A stretch of DNA of 64,000 nucleotides from Thuidium tamariscinum (GCA_947034885.2 OX344753.2:29840689-29904688); one strand, 5' to 3'. Positions 20,748-33,201 are shown, counted from the first letter of the stretch. Notes: a model not told the origin generated them from the letters alone. Numbers and translations: made by a program.

Positions 20748-23700
20748 TCAAACTTCTTCACGGACGCTGCATCGCCACGGCAGCATCGCCAGTCGCGAAT
20801 TGCCGCCGTTAGAAGACGTCGCACTGTCGGAGACTTCGGATTCTTCCGTCTCATCACTAGTGAGCAACAGAGACGTAGCGCCCTGATTTCCATGCCCGCC
20901 GTCCACGCTATGGCGTCGCAGCAGATCCACAATCCCTTCATGGTCCAGCATCTGCGACCGGCACCCTAGCAGTTCCCCGTACTGCTTCTGCAGTTCTAGA
21001 ATCTCCCGGGAGCGCCGCGAATTTTCCTCCAGCAGCTTCAAGCTGGCGTTGATCACCTGAGTCCATGGCCACCCACAGATCAATTATGGGATTGAGGGTT
21101 CTTACGTCAACTCGACAGGCACCAAAACAATCACGCATCACAGAAGAATTGAACAATTGATCCAAAATGTCCCATCTATGGAATTTTTGAAGATTTCCGT
21201 TGTCAACGTTCAGTGATGATTGAACAGGATCCACTAGGAATTGAAGTTGGATACAGAAGCTAGGACATTGTGCAATTTCCACATTAGATCATTTCTGTGG
21301 TGGTATCACAGCAAGAACTACCCCATCGGTCATTTGAAAACAGAAAATTTGGTCGACTGAGCATATTGATCGGCGTCGTTTCATGACCTGAAACTCTTGC
21401 AGGGGCATTCTCTGCAAGATTGATTAGTGGGTCACGACTGGATTAATTGCGCATGCACTCATTTGGTCGGTTGGTACCTTCTGCATGATGTGCCGCAAGT
21501 GTCGCCCGTCGTCTCCGTCGTCCACACTGGCGAGCTCCTGGCTGTGGTGCTGGAGCACGCTTTCGAGAATCTCCGGCTGACTGAGGAACACAGGGTTATT
21601 GAGCGCGCGCTCGTTCATAGCAGGGCTGAGCTTGCAGTGGTCGATGAGGCTCCACAGCTGCTGCTGCTCCGCGTGCGAGCAGTCGGGGGAGGTGGACAGA
21701 AGCTTTTCGATGGCGCCGTAGACGGTGTCGTGCGAGGAGCGGGAGGATGACGGGAAGGCGCGGAAGAGGGTGAGGAACGCTTCGGGGGAAATGGAGCCCT
21801 CGCCAGCGTAGAAGTAGAGAAAGCGGTCCACGTCGCCGGTGATCTCCTCCAGCGACTGAGACGTGTGCGCGTCGTCGCCCAGGCTCATGTACGAGTCCAC
21901 CAGCGACAGGAGAGTTTCTGGGGAGAATTTGTAGTCACGGAGGTACTCGTCCATTTCGTCCAGGCTTTCACCAATCTTCTCTTCCAGAATGGACTTCACT
22001 CCCATCAACCTTTCCTGCAGTGCAAGGATAGATAGATGCACACAGCTCGCACGTCAATCAATATGAATTAATAATTCCCAGTAAATATCAATGGCAGACT
22101 ATTGAGTTAATTGCAATAAGTTCCAGCTCGATCGATCTGCGATTTGCAGCTTTGTATCAATGGGCACTGTGCAATTCTTCTTTTCTCAAATTAGGAGATC
22201 CCTCTTATGGTTTTGGAATCCAATTCTGAAATTGACCCCCTCTTTCCTTTGGTCAGCGTGCACATTCCGAAGTAAATTATGCAAGGAGGCATGATAAGTC
22301 TAAGGTACGTAAGGAAGAAACTCCTGCGAATCCCTCCACCATTGTACTGTACAGTAAAGCCATTGATTGTGCACAAGGGCATTGAACAGGTGAGCGCAAG
22401 TGTTCGTTATTAGTGGCCTTTCAATGGGGTGGAACCACCCAAAAGAACTGCTCATCTTAAGGAGCTAGCTTGGAATCAATCACAACATTTGCCACAGATT
22501 TTTTGAGTTACAATTTTCCTCTTAAGTAGCATTGCATGATTTACAGTGAATCTTCATTGCGTGAGATTTGGTCTTAAAAAAACTCAGGCAAAGTACTATT
22601 ACTGGCTATTGTGAATTCAAAGACTCTTCACAAAATTTTCAAGATGTGGAAGAAACATATAGTAAGTAACCCAATTACATGTATGATGTATCACAAGGAG
22701 ACATGTAGAGGTTACCTCAAGAAATCCGAGACATATACGGGTCGAGGTTGAGCATAAAAAAAGGATTAATTTCCTAAGAGAAATGTTTTTCTTTCTCATT
22801 TAAGCCCCATGTGCGGCCTGAACCATAGTAAGGATGTATACATGTAGACTTTACCTTGATGTAGGAATGGCTTCGATCCTCCAGATTGGCAGCTTCAGAG
22901 GAACAATCCGCCTTGCATCCAATCAAATAATCACAGAATTAGTACCTAACCCCAAAACGAATCGATCCCCGAAACTGGCATTTGAAAGGGAGGATAGCAG
23001 TAGACTAGTACCGTGAGAGGAGGGTCGTCCAGGAGAGGCAACAAGAGATCGGCCTGCTCCAGCAAGCAGCACCAGTACTGCGAAGAGAGCTCCATCCACG
23101 GCCGTTGGGCCGGTGCATTCTTCAGCAACATCCTGGACAAGCACAAAATCACCCAACACCTGGCGCGATCCGTCCCACACTCATCCTCTATCACGCTCTC
23201 CAGCCAGCTGCGCACCCCCCTTCCCTGCCGGCACTTGAGGCTCAAGTTCACGTCCGACTCCACCAGCGTGTTGATGATCTCCACTGCTTGCCGATCCGGC
23301 AAGGAACACACCGCAACCAGCAGCTCCGTCAAGCTCTGGCACGTGGACGTCGACGCCAGCGCCTTAAGCGGGCCGGCCGGCGTGAGGGGCCCGGAGATGT
23401 ACGCCGAGGGCGCAGAGACGTGCTTGGTGTCCGCGAAGGCTTTCACGCACGCTGTGGCGATCACCTTGTGGCTCCGAAACTCGATGTACTCGTCCACGGG
23501 GGCGCCTGTGCCCAGGTAGTGTTGGAGGAAGCTCGTGCAGTGGCGCCAGTGCGAGAAGATGTGCGCGTGCATGAATTTTTTCGTGGTTTCCGTGATCTCG
23601 TCCATATGAAGAAATTCCCCGGTAGCGTGCACCAGGGCCACGTTGTACACTGTGAAGCTGGGTTTCAGTAGGTAGCACATGTCGGCGGCTATGGCGAAGC

Positions 23701-24278
23701 CCTCCACTCCACCTATGCAATGGATTGCAACACGAGCTCGCTCAATCGAAAAATGGAAGACGCATATGCATGCTCCTTCAATCCCTTCTTGATTTTTATC
23801 AACATTGCAGGTCGGTAGGCGGAATCAAGGAGTTTATCAAGCTGTTTATGGGCCTAGCGACTGTCATGAATTTCTTGCAATCTCTTTCTAGCCATTACCT
23901 ATAATTGTAGTTAAGATTTTTTGAACTGTATAACGATGATGGGCTGTGAAAAAACAGAGCGAGCTCCACTTCGCGTTATAGACCTTCATGGACTCAGGGT
24001 AAGTAAATTAAACAAGCAATTGGTTCCCTTGATCATGATTCAATGCATTAATTACCTGGAAGGTCATGGATCGTGACAAGCTTGCACCCCGAGGGCTCGT
24101 GAACTTGGGTTCCCCCATTTGAGCTGCTGGGCAGATTCCGGAAGTAGCCGCTGGCGTTTTGCAAGGGCAGCATGTGCAGATGAAACTCTTGCTCGTTCAC
24201 TCTCACCACCACGTCGCTGTACTCCCCCGTTTTGCGCACTCGTTGCAGCCATCCGTTAAGCCCATCTTTCTTGGCCAT
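20748..24278 (-). CDS. BTB/POZ and NPH3 domain protein (NRL family)
   Basis: The model is five exons: 24278-24056, 23712-23012, 22911-22855, 22014-21478 and 21056-20748. All introns are GT-AG with consistent phases (1,0,0,0), giving 608 residues, the usual family length. The BTB fold begins near residue 19 (EYSDVVVRVNEQEFHLHMLP) and continues across intron 1 into DLPGGVEGFAIAADMCYLLK. The NPH3 domain spans the rest of exon 2, the 19-residue exon 3 and exon 4, including the hallmark HDTVYGAIEKLL...LWSLIDHCKLSP (about residues 422-450). A coiled coil (LKLLEENSRRSREILELQKQ, near residue 511) precedes an acidic, Ser-rich tail. NPH3/RPT2-like proteins are plasma-membrane-associated adaptors linking phototropin signalling to CUL3 ubiquitin ligases (family knowledge); the target here is unknown. 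An alternative ATG lies five codons upstream. Plus-strand ORFs over exon 2 are antisense shadows. Confidence 0.93.
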
Positions 24279-25900
24279 GGCGTGGATAGTCAAGGACTTA
24301 CTAACGATAATTCGGTCCCTGTTTCCTTATATAACCTAGTCTAAATGTGTCTCAGTAATGAAACCCCGACAAGCGTTGAATTGATCTCTAACTAGCTCAG
24401 GTTCATCTCCATCCATTGCCACAATGGTTGAGGTCGATCAATCAAAGCGCGGGTGTGCTTCTTCAATCCTTAGCTTCCACCGCAAGTACGTCGCGCTTCA
24501 ATTTGCAAGAGAGATTGTCGAAGCCTTCGCGCGACAGGCTGTAGCATTCCGCAGCCATGTATCAATCAAGGATATATGTGCTATCTGCCACCTCTTCTTT
24601 ATTCGGGTCGAACAATGCTCACAAACCCAGCTCGCATAAGTTGCAAGAATTAATTATAACGAACTTACAAAAAACTAAATCAAAACCTACAACGCTCGCA
24701 GTCACTTACATCATTAATTCTCCCAAATCATTCAACTTCCAAGCTGTCTGGCGCTGCGCTCCTCATGCGAGCACCCCATGACCTCGAAATCGAGCTGCAA
24801 TCGATCGATCGACTGACAAATTGAATGAAATTAACAGGGCCAGGGTTGCAGCAAGCAACTGTGGACCTTCAACAATTAACTTAATCTTCTGATGAAAACC
24901 CTTCTTTGGAGAACTTGACTTTTCATATACTAGCTCCCGTACGCTCTGGCCGGAACTCATACCCGCACCGTAAGCTGCAAGTAAGGGACCTTGCTCCTAC
25001 AAGACATCCGAGCACCGATCACGAGAAGAGATCGAGAGCCTGGAATCTTGTCGATTATGATTCGAACTCGATCGGCATGCGAAGACTCGTGAATGGAATT
25101 GCTATCGCTCAGGCTTAAGCTTCCTCCTGGCATGGACGTACGTACTGGCTCCGTGCATTGCAAGGGAGGTTAGCTAGCTAGCTAGCTACTCCGCTGCATG
25201 CATGCGCAGTCACTCAGTTGTACGACACCTCACTTCCACACAAAATCAGTGATTTACTTCCAGGTTTCCGTTGAGAACAGATCTGGATACAAATATTTCA
25301 TTGTCATGCATAGTAATTAAAAGAATTGACTATATGAAATCAGCTGTTAATTAATTTTACCCGAGCTCAGCTTAGCTGGCTCACTCAGGGGCTGTAGATT
25401 ACAGAGTCTTCGCTGGGCACAGTCACGTACTTCAACTGAAGAGGCAGATCGATCGATCAGAGTATCGGACACCAGAAGTCCAGAAGTCCAGAACTCACGG
25501 CAGCGCATGGTTGATCGCGGTCTGCAGGTTCCAGTGGGCTCAGAGGAGTTGAACCAACCAATGATGGGCCTTGCTCTGCTTCTGCTTGGGAGGGAAGAGG
25601 AAGGAAAGCATGAGGGCACTGGGCATGTGAAGAATGTTTGACCCCGGAATCAGGCAAAAGTCCTGGAAATCGGATCCTGACGGAGCTCGGGATCGATCTT
25701 CACGTTTCTTCCGAAAGGCAAGCCAAGGCAAGGCAAACCATGTGATTCATTTGTAAAAGAGTATGGAGTGGAGTTGTTGTGGTAAGAAGCGGTTGTTTTC
25801 AAATTGATCAATTGTGGAAATTGAAATGAACATTCATTTGGCACTGTAGTTACAGCAAGTGTTGGCATCCACACTTGGGTACAAATGTTTTGAAGAGCTT
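24279..25900 (-). promoter_or_regulatory. Upstream region of the NPH3 gene
   Basis: Moderate GC content continues about 1.5 kb upstream of the start, with no supported ORF. It holds an (AGCT)n tract near 25171-25187, CATGCATG (RY-like motif) near 25198 and GATCGATC runs near 24802 and 25448. A regulatory role is inferred from position only. Confidence 0.35.
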
Positions 25901-27240
25901 TCTGTGGGAGTTATAACAGATCACAGAGGAAGTAATATCATCCTTGTATGTACCTCGGTTTGTACGTTGAAAAAGCAAATCATGTCTATTCTTTAGCTAT
26001 GTGATTAGTCATTACACAAGTGTGATCATTCATTGAGTCATGAGATTTGAGCAAGGTTTTAAATGTCATTTGTTTAGAGGTGATAAGAAGAAGGAGAAAT
26101 TATAAAAATAAAGATCTACGATTTCAATTCTTCTCGGTTAATTTTGATTATGTCTAAAAACTTCAAATCTATATTGCTTTTTCTCCTTGGCTAAGATTCT
26201 TAAGGGTTAAAAAATAACCTATGTTTATTTTCAAATTACAGGAACTAGAGTTTTTTCTCTATATGTTAAGGTTTTGGTGTCGGCCTTACATGAGTGCTAC
26301 CTTTGTGCGCCATTGAATATTAAAATAATACACATATTTCTTTGAAATTTTCAACATCAACTATACTTCAAAGTAATTAAACTTAATTATTTAAATACGA
26401 TAATTGAGTTATGCAACAAACATCAATAATTAATTTGTAGACTTCTAAATCACTAATATATGGACCCTAGACCCTATACATGTTTCATATATAGCCTACA
26501 TACCTATATATGAACCTTTAAAGACAAGACATTCAAATTTCAAACAACAAATGAACACAAATGCATTCCAACCATATAATTTAAATGTGTTTTTTCATCC
26601 ATCAATTTTGTGGAATATTCTTGTATTAGTTCTTTAATATTTTGCACATTCAATATAGATTATGAAGACTTTGCTTTGTAAATATTCTATAATTCAAAGT
26701 TTACTAGTAGATTTGGTCTCAAAAAAATAACTTATTCCATTCAAGAAATGACCCTTTTATAATGAATTGAATAAAAAGGTTAAATAAAAATCTTCAAATA
26801 ATACTATAATTAGAACTTAACATTTTGATCTTACAGAAAACAAATTCTTATGAAAATTGAAAATATTCTATTTATGAATCTACAATTAATTTTATTAGAA
26901 ATTTTTAATTTTTGACTTCAAACTTTATTGAAAAATATTGGTTTGTGTACAAATTGATTTAACTATATGGATATAATCTATGAATCATATTTTACAACTA
27001 CCATTTGAGAGTCATCATTAAATTATTATTTTAAGTTACATTTCATAGTACATCTTCACAATTTTGAAAATTTGGACTGCCCATTGACCTTGAAGGTGGA
27101 ATAATGTGCAATTTCTAATTACAATGTTCACCAATGCAGGGATGAATGACTCAAATGCAAAAATTACTGTAATGTAAGATGAAGAAGCCCATTACCGCCA
27201 CCTTCACAATTCTACTTTCATGTACCCATGAAGTACATTT
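25900..27240. other. AT-rich intergenic region
   Basis: I see no gene, repeat boundary or structured element that can be defended here. Confidence 0.5.
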
Positions 27241-27243
27241 CAG

Positions 27244-27392
27244 AGGGGAAATGTATCCCGTGGGTACATGACAGAGGGCGGAATTGAGAAGGCAGTGATA
27301 GGCTGGTTCACCTTGTTTGTAAGTGAGAAAGAGTCGAATCCTTGTCCTCGTGTTGCAGATATGTTTGCAGCTCGTCCTGCACAGATTCAGGG
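27244..27392 (+). other. Orphan exon, unknown gene (part 1)
   Basis: A pyrimidine-rich acceptor (ACATTTCAG) opens a 149-bp frame encoding RGNVSRGYMTEGGIEKAVIG then WFTLFVSEKESNPCPRVADM. It ends at CAGGG|GTGAGT in phase 2. An internal GTAAGTGAG donor (near 27321) and a GTTGCAG acceptor (near 27359) allow a shorter splice form. The phase matches the exon at 29697-29827 exactly. No family was recognised. Confidence 0.45.
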
Positions 27393-27772
27393 GTGAGTCA
27401 CCACCCACGAGGCAATCCCGCAACCCCCAACAGATTTGGTCAATAACTTAGTTTTTTCATTTTTCATTGGTGTGGGTACAACAATTTCCAGAGGAAATTC
27501 AGAGCATTCATAGAGACTGTCTTTTTCTCTCCGCAGTTCTCATCCACAAAGTTCATCCACATATTATTATTGTAAGCTTCAGTATTAGGATAGTGGTAAT
27601 ACATTTATGGTGAGTTTTGTTTTATTAGTTATTTTTAAGACCAAATATAGAAACAACATATAGTTGTAAAGAGAGATGGTTTTTTACAAAATTCATAAAT
27701 TTATTGAATATAATATCATTGTGTTCTCTTGCCAATTTTTCATCAATAGCTTACTTTAAATTTCTATTGTAG

Positions 27773-28386
27773 AATAGAAGCTCTATATATACACATGGGA
27801 TTGTAGGAGGTAGAACAATCCATGTGAGATATTTAAATGTAGAAGAAGTAGTTTTTCAACCACTCATATTGAAGTCACATGAAAGTAAGATTGATTGTGT
27901 TAAAGCTACAATTTGAGACCTCAGTTATAGATAGTAGAATAACTTATTGCAAAAAGCTTTGAACTAAAAAAAGTTGTTGATTGAAGTTAAGTTTCATTTC
28001 CAAAAATCTATTTGAGATTTTGAGCCTCCAATCAAAAGTTATGGACAAATTTCAGAGAGGAGTTGGAAGGAGATTTTTTTTTTGACATTTTCAAATATCT
28101 TCTCTAAAATTTGTTTATAACTTTTGAGTGAGGGCTTGAAATTTGAAACGGATTTAAGAGATGAAGATCAACTTAAATAAGCAACTTTTTTAGTTCAAAG
28201 TTTTTTGCAATAATTTATTCTACTATGTGTAAATGAAGCCTGAAATTCCTATTTTAATATAGTTCTTATTTTCATTAGACTTCACTATGAGCGGTTGAAA
28301 AAACTATTACTTCTAAGTTTAAATATCCCACATGGGTTGTTCTACCTCCTACCATCCCATGTGTATATATAGAACTTCTTTTCTCC
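27773..28386. mobile_element. Long hairpin (foldback) element, about 0.6 kb
   Basis: The left arm starts CTCTATATATACACATGGGA, and the reverse complement of the right end gives nearly the same sequence. The arms stay complementary almost to the centre (about 28080). Each outer end carries, pointing outward, a TCCCACAT-like (right) or TCTCACAT-like (left) motif, a CTACCTCCTAC block and TATATATA. A related, more diverged copy lies at about 53465-53955. Confidence 0.7.
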
Positions 28387-28524
28387 ACATTCCCTACAAT
28401 AAAAAAAAAGGTTTATGGTTAAAAACAAGGAAGAGGGTGAGTTCTACAATTTCTAAGAAATATTTGCACAATACTTCAAGCTTGAACCTTAAAGCACCAA
28501 TGTTTATTTAGATATTGTGATTAA

Positions 28525-29013
28525 CCCCTAAGTGCTTAGATGTCTAATTTATGGACAATGTACAAATTGAATGTCAGATTTCTTTCTCATTATAGTTTAG
28601 ATGAAAGTCATCCTAATTTTTGGAGATACTTTATGAAGTTGTGGTCCTATCAAAGGGTTAGATTTGGTATTACTAGAGCACATATTTTTCTAAAATTACA
28701 AATGTGGAAGTATGTCAAGTAGTTGACTTGGATTGACTCTAGTTCAAATTTGGAATTGCAAAAATGAGGTCATAGAATCAAAGAATACAAAAAAACCCAA
28801 AGAACCACCATGTGAAGAAAACCTCATTTCAAATAAAATTTTCTCAAAAATATTGGTGATAGCATTGGTGATTCAAATTATATGGATAGAATCTAGAATT
28901 CAAGCCCTACAAATTTTGTTTGCATCTCAATACCAAGATATTTTTTTAAATAGTACTTCATGATGATTTTTATGAAATGGTCATTTTTGGAGATGAGTCT
29001 TGACATTTAGGGG
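28525..29013. mobile_element. Short TTAA-flanked element (489 bp)
   Basis: TTAA lies at 28521-28524 and 29014-29017. The ends read CCCCTAAGTGC and, reversed, CCCCTAAATGTC. The interior is not obviously that of the 0.9-kb family. Two short plus-strand ORFs inside look fortuitous. Confidence 0.65.
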
Positions 29014-29089
29014 TTAATTGTTAAAATTCATTGTTTCGAATAATATTCTTTGTATAGAGTACTCACAAAACTTGTGTGAAATGTTAGTA

Positions 29090-29680
29090 TAGGAGAGGGC
29101 TCATAAACCACTCAGGCTTTTGCACTTGTCCACTAGGAGGCTCTAAAATAGATAGTTGATTGTGAGAAAATGAATTGTGGATAACATTGAAGCATGCTAA
29201 GATTTGGTTTTTACTAATTGAATGGATGGTTTCAGAGTCCCAATGGGTTCATTCCTAACTAAGTGGATAGGTGTCTACTGATTATATTCAAAATAAGAAT
29301 TGGTTGTTGAACTACCTTCTTTCAAGTGTTAAAAATCTGAAATAATGATATTCAAGCATTCATTTGAGTTTTAGAAAGGGATGCATTTAGAAACAAATTC
29401 TATTACTTTTTACATGTTGCAATGCTAGTTTTTGAACCAAGCCAATTTTTTTTCAAAATGCACATGTATGGGTTTGCAAGGCCTATTGATCACAAATAGG
29501 GCCCTATGCCAAACTGTGTTTGAAAATTCATATCTAATTCAAAAAAAATGAAATGACTTGTGTTAAATTCCTCATCTATTTCTCCTTGACTGAAAAATAC
29601 GCTAAACATATTTCCATCTGAGGAAAGACATGAAAAAGGCAGCCCAATTCTTAAATGAGCGATTTATGAGCCTCTTACCT
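29090..29680. mobile_element. TA-flanked inverted-repeat element, copy 1
   Basis: The ends read AGGAGAGGGCTCATAAACC and, reversed, AGGTAAGAGGCTCATAAATC. TA follows at 29681. Related copies lie at 30619-31177 and 32308-32620. It ends only 16 bp before the orphan exon at 29697. Confidence 0.6.
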
Positions 29681-29696
29681 TAGTATTTGCAATTAG

Positions 29697-29827
29697 TGAT
29701 GCGGGTGTGAAATATACCACATCATTCCGTTTAGGGAAGGCAGTGCCAGTGACTGCTTCTGAATGTTATGCTGAGCGGCAATCGACACTGGAAAATTTTG
29801 CAAAATATTCTCGTGGTTTCAGTTCAG
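29697..29827 (+). other. Orphan exon, unknown gene (part 2)
   Basis: A TTGCAATTAG acceptor opens a 131-bp frame encoding DAGVKYTTSFRLGKAVPVTA then SECYAERQSTLENFAKYSRG. It ends TTCAG|GTACC in phase 1. It is clearly GC-richer than its surroundings. It joins in frame to 27244-27392 (GG|T restores a Gly codon). The next exon was not found, so this is either part of a long-intron gene extending outside my recognition or a captured gene fragment. No family was recognised. Confidence 0.45.
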
Positions 29828-30618
29828 GTACCTACAGTTGAGAATATCTAGCAATCTTCAACAAGTTCCCAACTGAATAAAATCCGGATAAGTAATCACA
29901 TTGGTTGCATCTTTAATATTTTCTTATATTTTCTTTAGGTTGGTGGCTAGACCAAACCAAGTATTTGTAGAAATCTGATGACATTTAGCCCCAAATTGAA
30001 TGGTGGAGAATGACAAAAGGAAGGAGCAATGTAGAAATAGAGCTTTTGAAGTGAAAAAAAATACAGCATGAGATTAATCCAAATATATGGTTTTCAATTT
30101 TGCAAGTTCAATTTTTCTTCCCATCATTGTATAGATTGATTTAGAACCTTGTATAAAAATTGTGCAGCCCTTAGTGATTGAGCTACATTGATTTGTCCTC
30201 TTACGGAGACAGAGAGTGAAAAATGAGACTAACTTGCAAAATTAGTAATATATTTTTTAGAAATTGCCATAGTGCCCAATTATGGTAAAGTGGGTACTAG
30301 TTCAAATTGACTTGAAGTTGGGCATTCAAGGGAGAAGTAATGATCTATTCAAACAAGGTTAATCCTTGTGTGATGCCTAGACTTTTCAATATAGACAATT
30401 TTGGAGACTAAATGAATGACGTAGCTTTCTAAACAATAAAAAATAAAAGATTTTGCTTGGTGTACCCTAATAGTATAATTGAAAAGAATAAAATTTTGAT
30501 TAAAGAAATACAACTATTATTTCAGTATCCCATTGTGTCTCTCTAAGCAATTCCAACACAAAAAAAATCATTTCATTCTAAAAATGATTATTGTTTAAAA
30601 AGAGAATTTCATAAATAT

Positions 30619-31177
30619 AGGAGAGGGTTCTAAACCTGAGCAGGCATTTTCAACCATCCAGTAGGGGCTGTGAATTAGACACTTGAATTGTGGAAAAATG
30701 AAATGTGGTTTAAGAGCCACACTAGTTTATTTCTAACTAAGTGGCTAGGTGTTTACTTATTTAATTCAAAATAAGAATTCATTGTTCAACTACCTTCTTA
30801 TAAGTATTGAAAAATCTAAAATAATGATTAATTCAAGCATTCATTTCAGATTTAGAAAGGGACGCTTTGAGAAACCATTTCTATTGCTTTATACATGTTG
30901 CAATGCTAGTTTTTGAACAAGCCCTAAGTTTTTTTCAAACTTTGCATGAATGGTTTTCCAAGGGCCTATGATCACAAATAGGGACCTATACCAAATTGTG
31001 TTTGGAAACTCATAACTAATTCAATAATGCTTCAAAAAATATGAAACGACTTGTATTAGATTCCTCATCTATTTCTCTTTGACTGAAAAATAAACTGAAA
31101 ATATTTCCATTTCAAGAGATACATGAAAATTAAAGGCACATCAACACTTAAATGATCGTTTTTTGAGCCTCTTACCT
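30619..31177. mobile_element. TA-flanked inverted-repeat element, copy 2
   Basis: It matches copy 1 through much of its length: GGGTTCTAAACC at the left, GAGCCTCTTACCT at the right, and a shared interior including 'ACATGTTGCAATGCTAG'. TA lies at 31178. Internal deletions relative to copy 1 are visible. Confidence 0.6.
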
Positions 31178-31558
31178 TATGCCAATTTGGTCATCCTCAA
31201 GCACTTTTTCATAAGAAAATTCATTTCTATGCAAAGACATTCATGATAGCTTCATATTGAAGAACAATACATCATTAGATGATTTTTGAGGGATTAAGTT
31301 TAGAAGACTATTTCAAGCTCGTTCCCAATGTTGTGAAGAGTTAGAATAAAAATACAAATAATTTTTTAAATAAAAAATAAAAAATAAAAATAAAAATAAT
31401 TATTTGATGTGGAAGTCTCTATGCCACATCAGATCGCGTATGTGACAGAATATCCTAGAGTTCCTACAGTTGGGACATTGCAATCTCCTAATCAATAGAA
31501 AAAAAAAACTAGTAATGTCCCAATGAGATTGGTGAGGCATTGAGGCCTAAATACTAAT

Positions 31559-32728
31559 GCGCAACGTTAAATCTTACATTCCAAAGTGGGTCCAACCCAG
31601 TTGGCTGCTGTTAGATCCATCCTGGATCATGGGACCCGGCCGATCGCGTAATTGCGCAAGACAGTGACTTCACAAAACATTGTTTGCGTTGGGTCGCCCT
31701 GCTACAGGACATCAACTTTGGTTTTTTTAAACTATGAACTAATTTACAAATCCCACATTGTTTGTCGTGCCTCCCACCACCCTGTGTGTATATATAGAGT
31801 TGTCTTTGCAATGCAGAATACAAATCACAAAATACAAAATACAAATTACAAATTATAAAATATAAAATTACAAAATAAAAAACACAAATCACAAAAAAAT
31901 TGAAATAACTATTTTAAATTCTAATACAACAATGGCAAATTTCATTAAAATGACAACATTGCATTACTTTGACACTTTGTACACTTCTAGACATGCAATC
32001 AAAAATAAAAACTAACATCCAAGAAATGTGTAGACTAATTTTCAAACATCTAGGATTCTTATAGATCTCAAATAATTTATGATAGGTATATATTTCAAAC
32101 TATGTTGTTTGAAACATCTTGACTAGATATAGATTTCAAACATCTAGAATATATAGATTTCAAAAATCTATGACAAATTTAGATTTTAGATTGTGTGTTT
32201 TGAAGTGTTCAAAGTATTGAAGTAATGGAATGTTGACATTTAGTTTATAGTTTAAAAACACCAAAGTTGATGTCGTGCAGCAGGACAACCCAACGCAAAC
32301 AATGTTAAGGTAGGAGGTCCTAAAATGGAGCGGGTTCTAAAACCAATCAGGCTCTAGAGGTACATTTTGCACTTTCCAATGTACAAGTGGTGTGCATTTG
32401 AGGAGGTGGTTGGTTTTAGAGCCCACAAAAATGCACTTTTCTGCAGCTTCAGAAATTCATAACTAATTCTACAAAGCTTCAAAAAATATGAAACAACTTG
32501 GGTTAGATGCCAATTTCTCTTGCCTTTCAAGGAAAATTTACTGAAAAATATTTTAAGAATTTCTACCTCCCCAAAAGTCAGCTTCAGCTCTTACATGAGC
32601 GGTTTATGGACCTCCTACCTTATGTGGAGTTGTTGTCCTGCGTAGCTACGCGATCGGCCGGGTCCCATGATCCAGGATGGGTCTGACAATAGCCAGCTGG
32701 GCTGGGCATGCAGGATTTAACATCGCGC
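31559..32728. mobile_element. Non-autonomous Mutator-like element with 9-bp target duplication
   Basis: A perfect 9-bp direct repeat, AATACTAAT, flanks the element (31550-31558 and 32729-32737). The termini are GCGCAACGTTAAATC and, reversed, GCGCGATGTTAAATC. The inverted repeats extend about 180 bp, through CATCCTGGATCATGGGACCC and GTTTGCGTTGGGT, as in TIR-MULEs. The interior has no ORF. The right arm is split by a TA-flanked element (32308-32620). Confidence 0.85.
32308..32620. mobile_element. TA-flanked inverted-repeat element, copy 3 (nested)
   Basis: The ends AGGTAGGAGGTCC and GGACCTCCTACCT are perfect inverted repeats, flanked by TA (32306-32307 and 32621-32622). It lies inside the right arm of the Mutator-like element. 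The intact left arm shows the empty-site sequence, confirming the boundaries. Confidence 0.75.
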
Positions 32729-33201
32729 AATACTAATTCCGTTATTATCTAGAGCCACATTTTGTCATTAAATTTGCTTCTGGATCAAGATCTTATCTGT
32801 GCATTTGTGTCAAGAAAAGAAAAAGAAATCTTATCTGTGAGTAGACTTTCTGAGTTCTAGCTTGTCAGGCATAGATGAGGCATTTGTCTCCGAGGATCGA
32901 TAAGCTTAAAGGCTATGTAGTTCGTGTGCAGTACAGTACAGTACAACTTGGTAGAGGTGTTCTCTTGTGCTTCAGCAAGAAAAAATCGGATGATTAGGAG
33001 CTGAAGAAACTCTGGAAAGAGGTTGTTTGGACTAGGAAAAATTGTGAATGATCTTCTATTTTCTACAATTGTACGATCAATAGCATAATCATTGGTTCAA
33101 TTTCATATGTGATCTTTAATGATTGAAATATGTTACAAAATCCGATTTCACAACTTTGGATTGTTACTACGTAGTATCTTTTAATGCTACATGTACCTTA
33201 A

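Noticed and set aside
23013-23720. Long overlapping ORFs on both strands (168, 188 and 118 codons)
   Set aside because: They are shadows in other frames of the GC-rich NPH3 exon 2.
28540-28963. Two short plus-strand ORFs as a transposase inside the 489-bp TTAA element
   Set aside because: Each is under 80 codons, low-complexity, and lacks any transposase motif.
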